Shown here: piece by piece, positions 23,301 to 35,100 of the stretch | How the letters are laid out: each line of letters opens with the position of its first letter | Numbering within the stretch: the stretch's first letter is position 1 | Source: Dipetalonema caudispina | Lineage: Eukaryota; Nematoda; Chromadorea; Rhabditida; Onchocercidae | DNA length: 64,000 bases | Direction of reading: 5' to 3' | Assembly: GCA_013365325.1 (NCBI GenBank) | Contig: JABVXV010000004.1 | Span: 186,001-250,000, forward strand | The notes under the pieces: model-generated | The model's input: only the letters and a program-made list of their open reading frames with translations | Databases searched by the model: none | Told to the model about the DNA's origin: nothing | Program-made: the position numbers and the translations under genes

Positions 23301-25808
23301 AACTGGCAACGTCTCACCACAAACCAATCCAGCAACTAGATTGCCTGCGCCACCCGCAAGTGCTAATCCCTGTCCACTAAAACCCGTCGCAACATAATAT
23401 CCCTGGACCTGAATGTGGGTAAATTTCAGATTTCTGGAATTTTTTAACAAAGAAGAATACTTCCAAAGTACTTCCCATCTTTTACTTTAAGCATTCAAAC
23501 GATTACTTTGTCAAAATTTGACATTAAAAAAATAAAAAAACCTGAGCCGTCTCGCCAATCACAGGATTTTTATCAACAGTATATGACTCAGCGCTACATA
23601 CCAGTTCACCACACTCTGCTTCACCAAGAATGTTGCAACGATTCAATAAATGATTCAGTGTTGGATCTGTAGAGTTTCAAATACGACATATATAATCTCT
23701 AACCCAAAACAAACACTATTATGAATATTTTTGAGATTGGAAAACATTCCAATTTCTATTTTTGAGACTTACAGAACTTATCCCAATCTGGCGGCGGCAC
23801 TGTCCATTGCCCCAGTACTCTCTGACGACCCAGTGAACGGAAATCATTTTGAGTGAAACCCGCACACAGCGTTCGTGATTTATCCATAAAGACATAAGTT
23901 TTCTCATCCACATGAGTAAAAACTAAATATATAACATGCAAATTCTTCGGTTCAGACAAAGAAAACCTCGACGAAAGTGAATTTAAAGTTTTGCATTAAC
24001 GCTAGATCAGGGGAAATAACTTTATTGAAGGTTAAGTAGATTCAATACAAACTAAGCATCTTACTTGGCGTATTATTCTTGATATCTTTGTCGGGCAATC
24101 GTTTCGTTGACAAATACGTATAGGTCGCGGGATGTGCAGCGATAACCACACGGCGAGCTGGTAATTTACGAACTCGAGAAGTACCACACCACTATAATGT
24201 GCAGATATAAACCAAATTCGAACACTTAAACTGAGTCGGAAAATTCCGAATCTGAGAACCACAAAAACTACTAAAGCAATCAAGTTGACTGTCAACTGAA
24301 ATGGTTTCAATAAAATTTGGATAGTTTCAAAAGGAACGTACAATTCCAGTAGCATCAACATAGCATCCAGTTTCAAATTGTCCTTGACTTGTATTTACAC
24401 CTATTACTTTCTGTCCTTTGTCAACAACTACTTCATCAACAATACATTGTTCAAATATTTGCAGTCCTAAAAAATAATTTGAACTTAGTGTCGAAATAAC
24501 GCATCTAGCATACATTTGGCAAAATTTGTTTCAACAAAATGAAACTAAGATTTCAAAGTATCAAATGAGCATGCTTAGCAATTAATTTATACGGAAGCTT
24601 ACCATGATCTCTACCACGCTTTCCTAATGCTTGACAGAGACCAATAGGATCTAAAGCAACATCATTTGGCGAGAATAACGCTAACTAAAACATGAAAAGA
24701 AATCAAAATTGCTCAAATGGTAAGCAAAGAAAGTTTGATCCGTGAAAAAATTCTTGACAAACCAACCCAGATGCCATCTGTACTAACTGATTTTGGAAAC
24801 CAGCGTCGCATCTCTTCTGGACTGTTATATAGTTGTGCTTCTTCGCCGTAAATAGTTGAACGTGAAAACATTCGTCGCAAGCTTACTTCACCTTCTGGTG
24901 TATTCGTTAAATATAATCGTCCACAGCGGTTGTATCCTAAATATTCTATTAAAATTACAAGCATCGGCAAATTATTTTTACAAAACAGAAATAATCAATG
25001 CGAGATTTTATCGTATGAATTTTTATGAAATAGCCTGTAACAGAGGAGTCCATACTAACTGAAATTAGAAGTCTGACATAAATCGGCATATAAATCCAAC
25101 GAATGTTTGGCCATATACTGTTTTGCCGGATCTTGCCAGTGTAATGGAGCTGTTACCAAACCAGCACTTGACCTTGTTGCACCACTTAGGCCAATACTTA
25201 AAGGTTCACTATGTTTTAAATCATGCCTTGGTATTAATAAAGAAAGCTATCTTCACAGCAGCTGACTGACAAAAAAAGTGCCGTTGCTTTGAAACATTAC
25301 AAATCTCACCAGTCTCGCTCAACCAAGATGACCAACTTGCCGCGTTTCGCCAAATGATATGCAATCGAAGTACCAACAATTCCACCACCACCGACGACCA
25401 CATCTGCTACGTGTGTTTTACTACTGTAATTTCGTCATGTTGAGATTTTACATGCTAGAACTAAAGACCATAATTGTAATGGATGTACTTCACATCTTAT
25501 CCTAAGTAACACAATTATTAGAACTTTCGGTTGCAATGCATTTTTTAATGTAAACACGTGTCAAAAATAAAAAATGTCTATATAATCTGTAGAAATGATA
25601 GTATTGGAAGGAATAAACAAAATGCCATGGTTAAACTGAAAGCTAGCATATTTTAAAATTTTATATTAACATATTTTAAAATTTCACTTTGAATTTAAAA
25701 GAAATGATGAATAACAAACCTTCGATTCCGAACATGAACGTAATTGTGTTTTTGTCGGTAACATCCGGAGATACGTTTCGTCAAACAATTCAATTTGCAT
25801 GTTGCCAT
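20380..25808 (-). CDS. PDPR-like mitochondrial FAD-dependent protein (DMGDH/SARDH/PDPR family)
   Basis: Twenty exons splice in phase to 864 aa: 25808-25720, 25423-25310, 25208-25060, 24936-24767, 24684-24603, 24466-24342, 24191-24065, 23922-23773, 23666-23542, 23408-23223, 23119-22996, 22801-22659, 22513-22371, 22254-22161, 22040-21924, 21774-21685, 21315-21251, 21154-21040, 20905-20711, 20571-20380. Human PDPR is of similar length. Exon 1 encodes a Lys/Arg-rich, acid-free leader of 29 residues, as expected for mitochondrial import. Next comes a Rossmann FAD site (DVVVGGGGIVGTSIAYHL). The C-terminal half is a glycine-cleavage T-like fold with TGMQNEQGGFVSDCAI, ALSLTHTGELEWEMYIP and GEPVGRTTSAAYGYTL. 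The His that binds FAD covalently in dimethylglycine and sarcosine dehydrogenases is Ser here (GATRSSAGLV), as in PDPR, so a regulatory rather than dehydrogenase role on pyruvate dehydrogenase phosphatase is likely. Sarcosine-type chemistry cannot be excluded. Confidence 0.9.
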
Positions 25809-27743
25809 GCCACTTCTCACAAAATGGATAGCAGTATCGCTTTAGCAAACTGCGGATCCTTCCTTGATGAACAGAAATTACATTTAAGTGAAAGATAGAA
25901 TTAAAACCACACTTCTGAAAAGCGTTGGTAGCATGGATAATAAATGCTATGTGTATCAATTTTCAACGAAAATTGTCATCAGTGATAGCATTCCACGATA
26001 AATGCTACTCACTCCATATCATTCTTATCATAAGAGATATCTCTTATTATCAATTAAATTTGTTACATTATATAATCAATCACATATCACTACGATTACA
26101 TCAATCAAAAATTAAATTTGTCAAGTGATCTTCTGCATATGTCATATCTTCATTTATTTTACTAACATCACTAATATCACTTTGTGAACTCTCAAAACTG
26201 AATTTGGTTTAAAAATAACAAACGTTGTGATGGATAAAAGATTCATCCATACCAACTAGACTCTTGGCCAGACAAGAGACAAACATGGAAACATAACTGC
26301 TAGTCCAATTACAAGGAAGCTAAGTGAGAGAGCGATGTGCAAACAAAGAAATCCAGACTAACAGTTTTGACCCCACTCTTGACCTATGCCAATATCGAGA
26401 GTGTTGATGTGGAAAGTTTGTGTTGTGTAGTTTGAAGCCAAGAAAGAAATGAATAAATGTAATTCTCTTTACAGTAATTCACAAACAAAATACAAAATTG
26501 AGGCTTGAAGAGAATATTTCGGAGGGTGGAATTCGAAATTGTTTTGGGTTTTTCAAGTGAGTTTCAGTAGTCGCCAAATACGGCGATTCTCCTACCTCTG
26601 ACCTTTTGTAACGATTTATCATTGACAAGGCAACTGACTTCTTTGGTCAATGAGGAAATGCATAGGACATTGTAAAAGACATAAAAGTTGTCAAGATCGG
26701 CACTGTTAATTAAGCTAATCTTCTCCTGAAGACGGAAAAGGAGCTGAATTATCCTAAATGTTGCCAGAAGCTATAATTTAAAAGATTTGACCCTAGCAGG
26801 ACTATGGTAATGAGTAGCCATTGACGATGACCCATTCCGTCTCATTCATAAACATAGCAATCAGAAAGATAGAACGGTCAGCTAGAACAAAAGAATCAAG
26901 AAGGAATTTTAAAGAACGCTTGAGAAAACGGAATGAGGGATCAATTCAATGAAATGAAGTGAAAAATGAATGGTACAGAATGGCAATATTCTAGAAGTGA
27001 ACAGTTCCAATAAGGTGATAGGTTACAGTTTTAAGCCAATTCAATTCAATATGACATGATTAATTCGATAGATCAAATGGTAGAATTTAATTTCAGGTAA
27101 TTATGGTATGATAAACTTCAAAGTTAACTTTTTTCAATTCCATTTTTATGGCTAAATTGTAATGTAAAAAATGATGAGATATAATTTAAATAATAGATTT
27201 ACTGTTTGATTAGCCATAAGAGCATTTCACATGCCATGTATTGTTAGTATATGCTATGAATTTTTGCTAGGAAAGTGAATTTTGAAATCAAAACTCTTTT
27301 AAAGCTGCAATGACTCAGGCAATATGTTTCAATTTTTTCCCGATCAAAATAATGCCGAAAATTTTATACAGAAATTTCAATTCTATTCATCGGCAATGCT
27401 ATGATTTGAATGAAATTCGTCACCTTAATTTTTATTTTCATATTATTCATTATAAAAGTAGACATTTACTGTTTTTGTCATAAAGCTGAAAGTTTGCTTG
27501 CTATATACATTATCCTTTGCGCTTTTTCTCTATAATGATCCTCATTATAGAATCTTTTCAGGGATAGTAAATCGCTTCCATTTATTCAATTTACTGCTTA
27601 TTGTTGTTCAATCTTCGAGACTTTGATTCACGCAGGAACACTTTGCATACAAGCTGACAATTCTTATTTGATGAAAATAAAGTATTTATCATAAACAGTA
27701 TGAATTCTGTGTTATTTTCGTTGTTGATACAAATTTATAAGAC
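25809..27743. other. Intergenic region between divergent genes
   Basis: Contains the promoters of the PDPR-like gene (minus) and the GT31 gene (plus). I see no coding sequence that I can support. ORFs on both strands at 25684-25959 overlap PDPR exon 1 in wrong frames. Confidence 0.5.
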
Positions 27744-27797
27744 ATGAAGTTAATTGTGGTCCTGTTAACAATTAACTTCATGTCTTATAAATTTGTA
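27728..27797. repeat. Perfect 30-bp inverted repeat with 10-nt loop
   Basis: Arms 27728-27757 and 27768-27797 are exact reverse complements (TACAAATTTATAAGACATGA...), separated by GGTCCTGTTA. The hairpin covers the putative start codon and signal sequence of the GT31 gene (ATG at 27744). Confidence 0.95.
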
Positions 27798-29886
27798 CCA
27801 GCAGAAACTTCAGTAATTCATCGAAAGTTAAAGTAGAAGTATGGAACTAACATTTCGGAAACTGAACTGAGAACTGTTACAATTTTATTGAAAGTTTCAA
27901 GCGAGAATGTTGGATTCGAGACAAATACTCAAGCAGTTAATACCTTCAATTGTTCCAATAATGTGGTAATATATTTTACCTCTTTATTCGAAGAATTCTA
28001 AAATAAATAACTTGGAGACAGAAGTCAGTAATATACTTTAATTAATGTCAAGTTTTAGGATTTACTAAAATTGCCTTAACATTACTACATTCAATGCTAA
28101 GCAAAATAATCGTTATAGGAATTATGGCAATTCTTTTTTTTACAGGAATTGTATAATCGATATTCTTATAAATGGAAAATAGTTGATCGTAAATTTTGCT
28201 CCCAGAAATATCCTAATTTACTGCTTCTCATTGTTGCGATTACAGCAGTGGAACAACGAGAATATCGAAATTTCATCCGGGAAAAGTGGGGCGATGCTAA
28301 GCTATACAATAATGTTAATTAGTTAATGTTCTTATCAGCTTAGATTAGAAAAAATTTCCAACGACAAATTTAATAAGATGTGTTTCATTGATTTCTGTTC
28401 ATACGTGAACATCGTGTATAAAATGGAAATAGACGTGTCAGTCACGCAGCTAATAGTTGTATAGTCACAATTTTGTGGCTTAGCTGATAAAATTTTCACA
28501 TAAAAGCTGTGAAGACTTGAAACCACTCATATGTACTGAGTAATTAAAGAAAATCGTACGTCCACGTGAAGTGAAACACATTTAATTGTTGAAATTCATG
28601 CAGACAAATAATATTGTTTCTGAAAAGAAGTTGATTAATTAAGAAAATTAGGGCATCCTCGGTAATGATTTCATTCAAAAAGATTTTTTGATTCAGTTCA
28701 AAACGGCAGTATTATTCCCACTTGGCATTTCTGATGATCTCGATATGATGAGTTTGATTCAGAAAGAGCAGCAAAAATATGGTGATATTATACAACAAGA
28801 GTTTTTGGATACTTACAAGAATCTTACTCTCAAGTTTTGTATTTTTAGAGTTTTACATTAAATGTTATTAAAATTTCATGGATTCCTGCATGAATTATTG
28901 ATTGATTAGAAATTGTGATCTCTTCTTAAATACTAACTAACATGGTTTAGCAAAAATTAAGAAAATCATTGATGGGAATTTGGATTCAGAATCCATCAGA
29001 GTTTTTGTTTTACGATTGTCATCTACAATTTTACTCAATTTTCTCTTTACAGACATTAATGTGGCTTCAATTCCTTAATGATTTTTGTCCAAATACCAAA
29101 TATGTTTTAAAAATTGATTCCGACATTACTTTCAACTATTTCAAACTTGTGAAGATACTTCAAAATCGAACGAAAAGTGCTACTAACTACTCTTTCCTAT
29201 CAAAATCATTTTCCTGCTTTATAAAATACCATGCTGAAGTGGAGAGAAATGAAACGAAATGGTTAGTACAAACTGGAGCGAAAATAACTGTCGTGTCATC
29301 TTACGTGTCCCCCACTGACCGACGTAAATGTCAACGTATCCCGACTTGTTTCCAAATGGTACTTCTCGAATATATTTGAAGATTTCTTGCTTTCTTGTTC
29401 ATTTTTTACTTCTTTCATGCAAGTTCAAACTTGCAAACATTTAGGCCTGTATCGTACAAGGAATATCCCAGGAAATATTATCCGCGGTATTGTAGTGGAT
29501 CATTTTATTTGCTTACAGGAGATCTTGTCGAACTACTGTTCGAGCAGGCACGCTTCTGCACATTATTCTGGGTTTGCTTTATGATACTTTGAAGAATAGA
29601 ATGCCCTACTATCGGATGATAAAACAGTTGTCTATAGATGACAGACTTTTGAACGTACCATTTCTTCAACTCTTTCTAGAAATGTAAAAATCGAATAAAT
29701 TTTTCTGGAAGCAATAAATTTTAGATAGAAGATGTTCATGTTACGGGACACCTTGGAATGCGGGTGCAAGCGCATTACGAGGAATGGAACGAAAAAATGC
29801 TTTTTGACTGGAATCAATTAGAACAACTCATCAAAGCACCAAACATTCTGTTTACATTCATCTATACTCCATGGGACCATATTTAG
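27744..29886 (+). CDS. GT31-family beta-1,3-glycosyltransferase (Galactosyl_T)
   Basis: Best model: 27744-27812, 27906-27962 (or to 27965), 28146-28313, 28652-28834, 29053-29261, 29445-29571, 29725-29886, giving about 324 aa. Family members transfer galactose or N-acetylglucosamine in beta-1,3 linkage in the Golgi lumen. Evidence: LLLLIVAITAVEQREYRNFIREKWG, then FKTAVLFPLG, YKNLTLK/TLMWLQF, the metal-binding KIDSDI (DxD), YPRKYYPRYCSGSFYLLTGDLV, and IEDVHVTGHLG, all in family order. The first exon gives a short hydrophobic leader (KLIVVLLTINFM) suiting a signal anchor; exons 1-2 are less certain. One junction is abnormal: exon 4 should end in the AAG codon at 28832-28834 but is followed by TTTTGT, and the nearest GT donor shifts frame into a stop. 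Either splicing is non-canonical, the base call is wrong, or the gene is newly inactivated. Confidence 0.8.
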
Positions 29887-30066
29887 CTATGGAAATTGCT
29901 GAAAAATTATTATGGATACGATAGTAAATATGAAAAAGTTTGAGAAATTCGATAATTGAAGATATTTTACACTTTTATATTATTATCTTAAAGACATAAT
30001 TCAAGTAATGGTTTGTTGTTTTATCACACAAATATCACAGAATTTTACTCGGTAAATTCACCAGAA

Positions 30067-30213
30067 TTATTCACTATACTTCTCCAGATAGTATTTCATC
30101 TTTTGCTCAAGCATTTTAACATAATCACATTTCGACTTAACAACATCAGCTGGATGAAATGTTCCATTTAACACCAACCAAGTTGCGCATTTCTGGCTTT
30201 CTTGAAGTTCCAT
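30067..30213 (-). CDS. Possible 3'-terminal exon, unrecognised gene
   Basis: A 48-residue frame ends in TAA and reads like real protein (CATWLVLNGTFHPADVV, then a Lys/Tyr-rich helix ending KYYLEKYSE). The frame extends upstream past the ATG to an acceptor-like TTCAAG at about 30227, so it may be the last exon of a short minus-strand gene convergent with the GT31 gene. No upstream exon was identified and no family is recognised. Confidence 0.35.
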   Translation of the reverse strand: MELQESQKCATWLVLNGTFHPADVVKSKCDYVKMLEQKMKYYLEKYSE

Positions 30214-31351
30214 AAAACATGTGCTTGAACATTATGACTAAACCGTCATGAAATGCCTCTTGTAATTATTATAGGCTAGTAAAACGACTTTAAAGTATTA
30301 AATTTAAGATTAAACAGATCAAATGAGAGGATTACGAATTACGAAATAAAAAATGTAATATTTCAGCGTCATATTTATATCATGATGATAATTACGTCAG
30401 AAATTTAATTTTCAGGAAATTTAAAAAAGGATATAAAGGGTCTTTATTAACTGAACTTAAAAATTAATAAAGCGAGCGTGGTCCATATGGTACTTACATA
30501 AATGGATGCGTCACTAATGAGATACGTTTATATGTCATTGTTTAAATATCTTCTACTTCTCTTATGTTTGACAATGATGATGTTATCATTGCTCGATATG
30601 TCCTAACTTGAGATTGTCAATCATTACATCAAAATGAACGTTATAATATCTGTTTCATACAAATTATCATCTTCTTAAATAAATAATAATAAAACTGATT
30701 AGGAATTCAGGACTTGCTTGAAAAACTATTTTAAAATATCAACCATACTGCTTCAATGTTATTGTATAACAAATGTAAGCATTGAAAAATTTAATTGTAT
30801 GAAAATTTTTGAATTGAATATTGAGCAGATTCTTTTAAAAAGTTGCTTATTTTTTATCTTTTCATCAACTTACGCATCACCACAATCGTTAATATACTGG
30901 CTCTAATTTCTGTTCTTTTTAAACAAACCGATGTTCATTTTGGTTTACTATCGAATCTGATAAACTTCCTATCTAATAACAAAAAAATAAACACAAAAGC
31001 TGAAAGAGATGTTTAAAAACAACTTTTGAAATTTTCGACCTAAGCCATTACTTATGATGGAAATAATACCGCACAAAACAATGTCTCTTTATATTTGTTC
31101 AATATGAGTGGGTAGAAGAAATAAGGTCACTTAAACTCCTTCATAAAATGCATGGAGATAGAATGAGAAGCGGATGAAAAGACATTTCTGGACAAAAAAA
31201 TAATTGTAACTGTACCTTCCTATACTCCTGTTAATTTTGCTTTACATTCACATCTGTTTCGTTATGCTCATTTGTAACATCTGATTTATGAAAAATAATA
31301 CCTCTCATTAGGATTAGCTAATATACCAAAATCCAAATCCCGAACTCTTCA

Positions 31352-31441
31352 ATGGCTATCGATGCCTTACGGGGCTCTGATCTGATGTTACGAATGATTC
31401 CCGATAATTATCCAGGAACAGCAGGGTTATTCGATAATAAG
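31352..31441 (+). CDS. Possible coding exon, unrecognised
   Basis: A short open frame (MAIDALRGSDLMLRMIPD...LFDNK) ends in AAG followed by GTGGTA, a possible donor. The residue composition is protein-like, but there is no acceptor that fits and no partner exon was found. Confidence 0.2.
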
Positions 31442-32127
31442 GTGGTATAGAATTCTAATAGTCCAACAGTAATGTTCAGCTTATCAGAATTTGAAGGAAA
31501 ATGTTTAAATAATTACCGGGAACCACCGTAATTTCCATTTTGTTTCCATGCGAGTTATGAAATTTTTTAAAATTGGTGTTTGCGAAAAACAAGTGGAATA
31601 CGTGATCACATGTCATTAAAAAGGATATGAATGTTTTCTAGATACGCGGATATGTCAGTAAGATTTTTTTTGCCAAGTAAATGATCAAATTTAAAATTAA
31701 AAAGCATCAAACAACATATGAATGAGGGAAAATTCATCGGAAAAGACCAATGCTAGAGGAAAAAAACGAGCATGGTAGTGAAAGTGAAAGATGATAGTTA
31801 ATAAGTACACAAAAAACAGTACATATATTGAATAAATTTGCATAGTCCTACAATCAACAAATATCGCCCTTCACAAAAAACTTTCAAAAATAATATGATA
31901 TAAAAAACTTTCTGCATCAATACCATCATCCTTTTTCTCCTTCCTGTGCCTCTGTCCTCTGTTTCAACATGATGTTCGAAAACTTGTCAATTCACTATCT
32001 TTTTAATTTTCCAAAACAAAACTATATTTGATTGTACGAAATCAGCAGTGACCTTTAAATAAGTTGGTACCATTTAAATCTTAACAAACTTATAAAGAAG
32101 TTTCAAAACTCCAGTGAAATGTTTGGA

Positions 32128-35100
32128 TTATCGACCGAATGGCTTGCTGGCGCTTCCACCGAATAATGTGCCACTAACTGATGAGTTCAATGTATTTCCA
32201 AAAGTAAAAGATGATGTTGTTGCTGGCGCAGGTGTTGGCTCAGCTACTGATGTTGCTAAGGTACCTGAAAAAAATATGAGAATATACATTATTACTTGAC
32301 AACACCAACATTATCCTCAAAAAAAAAAAAGTAAAAAAAATAAAAAAATAAATTAGCTTCCCAGAAAAGGCCAAGTTAACGAAGAATTTCCAGGCTTGAA
32401 AACAAAAAAAATTTCAGACATGACTCAACCGGATGAAGATGAATGAATAGAATGGGGAACTGCATGAAAAATAGGAGGAGCAAGAATAATGAAGCAATAA
32501 ATTTACTATTAGATCACTGCTGATAACGTTTGACGCTTCCGCTGGCTACGTCTGCGCTCACCAAGCTTTTTTCTTGATTCTCTTTTTTTCTTAATATTTC
32601 GAATTTAGAGAAATATGAGCACCAAAAACTGACTCTTTTATACCATCATTCCTGGCTAACTCTATATAAATCGAAATCGACAGACAACTCAACATAAAAA
32701 AGTACAATTCCATACCGAAGAGTGGAGCTGATGCTGAGCTAGTAGCAGAGAAAGGTTTGAATAGCGGTACTGTTGTATTTGTGATTGAAGGATTGAAGGA
32801 GAAGGCAGGAGTACCGAAAGTTTTGGAACCAAATAACGAACCCGACGTGCCAAATCCGCTTACTCCTGCTATAACATTAAAATTTTCGATTTGCTACAGT
32901 ACGTAATCTAAGATTAGAATTCTGAAGAAATCGGGTGATAAGAAATAGATGAATAAAGAGGAAATTAATTTACCCGTTTGTTGCGTTGTTGAAGAAGGTT
33001 TCGCCATTTCACCAATCTTCATCATTGTTATTTGTGAAGGGAAAGCATCTGCTCCTTCAAATAGCAAAACATTTAAATTCACATATAGTTAATTGAAAGT
33101 TTTCTCACAAGATCTATGAGTTTGCGTAAAAACATAAAAGTTAAGTCCACCGTTCCGAAATGATATAATGAAAAGTACAATAACAAAATCTATTATAGTG
33201 CTGTAGTGGTGAGCTGTAAGAGAATTTACACAATCTTTTAACGTTTTAGATTTTTAAGATAAATCAAAGTTCAGAAAATTTTTCACCCATGAATCTCCTT
33301 TCCGCAATTGGCTTTTCAATATGCTTCGATTTTCGCCGTTCAAATGGATTCAGTGCGTACGGAACAGTACGCTTTTGATATTCCATAAATGCATCCTTGA
33401 GGTCCTGCAAAAAAATGCAAATAAGATCCATAAAAAATAAACAGAGGATTTGAAGTAGAAAAGCGTCAATATTAAATGCTAATAAATATTCAGTGAAGTA
33501 ATGATAAAAAACACAATTAAAATAAAACACACTTCGACTTGTATTTTACATCGATATACATCAGAACAAATAACTTTGAATGTTTGATCGTAGTGCTCGA
33601 AATGTTTCTGTAGGTCCTGCTTTGTAGTTATGTCCTTCTAAAGAGATTTTAATGCTTTTAACAACGAAATAAAAATTGACGAATCCAGGATTTACAAAAA
33701 CAAATTCCAGAATACGTTTACATTAGGAACCATTTTTCATACAATGATTCTATTATAATGAATAAATGCAACTCGATTCCAGTGTGTTTCTATGACTTTA
33801 ATTGTTTTTCCAGGGGATAAAATCATGGATCATGCCGCAATCAAAAGCCCTTATTAACTAGACTAGAGTACTAACTATTAACTAAAGTTAGATTATAAAG
33901 GCAATTTTTTATCCATGTAAATTTCTTGATTTCATATATATCTTTCAAAACAGCGCATGACATGAAATTTCTAAAAAATTCTGATCATATGCCCCAAGTG
34001 TAGGTGGGAACTTTTTATAGAAATTGTAATTTGAAGCAAAACTAGCCTTATTTAATTTCGCATCAATTCTCTCCTGTAGTAACTGTAATATTTCCCAAAA
34101 CTCTCGTACGGTATTTTCGTGCTCGGCACAAACTGTTAATAAATAAGAGAAAGCTTGTTTTCGGCCGAAATGTGGGTTCTTTGAAATTTCTTTTTGCCGT
34201 CGACGTACCTGCTCTGCTGCGCGTAAGTCTCGCTGCATTTTCTCGAGTAATTCTAAAATTTTGTGAACAATTGGAATTGGTTTTCTGATCATTAGCCAGT
34301 AAATATAAAATGATAAAAGAAAAATCTCTAGAAGTATTGCAATCCTAATAAAATGAATTGCAAGAAGTATGAGTTTAGTCTTTACTTAGTTGAATTCATC
34401 CATTTACTGTACTTTCCTTCATCTTTTTCTTCTCATTATTTGTTTGTTTTACTGTTTCTTGAAGGATATCAAAATCTTTGAAAAGTTATCAGATGATTTA
34501 ATATCATGCATAATATGTTATGAAGCTTATTCCCATAATCTTCAATGTTCATTATATTCATATATTATTTCCGAAAATTCAACTCGATACAGTTTCTACA
34601 TAACAGACTCTTTTTGTTCGTCACATCGACTTTTTAGCAAAATAAATTGTGAACCTGAGCAGTGATAGATTAAGAAAATTGTGAACCAAACAGTGATAAA
34701 TTACGTGCAACTGTTAACGACATTATCTCAGCTGAAAAATGAACATATAAAAATTGGAATAATTAGACATTACCCCCCGCTCTGTCTTTTGCTTTTCGTA
34801 TAATATCTGCGTTTTTCACACGTGTTCCAACCAATTCTTCTATCTTTTCATCCATATGCAAGCATGACTCCGAGCTATTCATCGCAAATTCAACGCTCAA
34901 TTCATGGTTTTTCTTAATTTGATCCCTAAAATACAGTAGTTACTGCGGAAAAATACCTTCAAAATCAAATAACACTGTAAGTTACCGTAAGAGATTAAAG
35001 AGATCCATAACCACTTGTTGTACTTCAGCTTCCAATGGATTTCCAGATGCCGCAGCACCGGCAACACCCAAACTACTGGATATCAAACCGGTTGCCGCAA

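Larger units (their letters stand above)
29887..32127. other. Intergenic region with two coding-like fragments
   Basis: No complete gene is recognised. A minus-strand terminal-exon-like ORF lies at 30067-30213 and a plus-strand fragment ending in a possible donor at 31352-31441. The rest is AT-rich without supported features. Confidence 0.45.
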
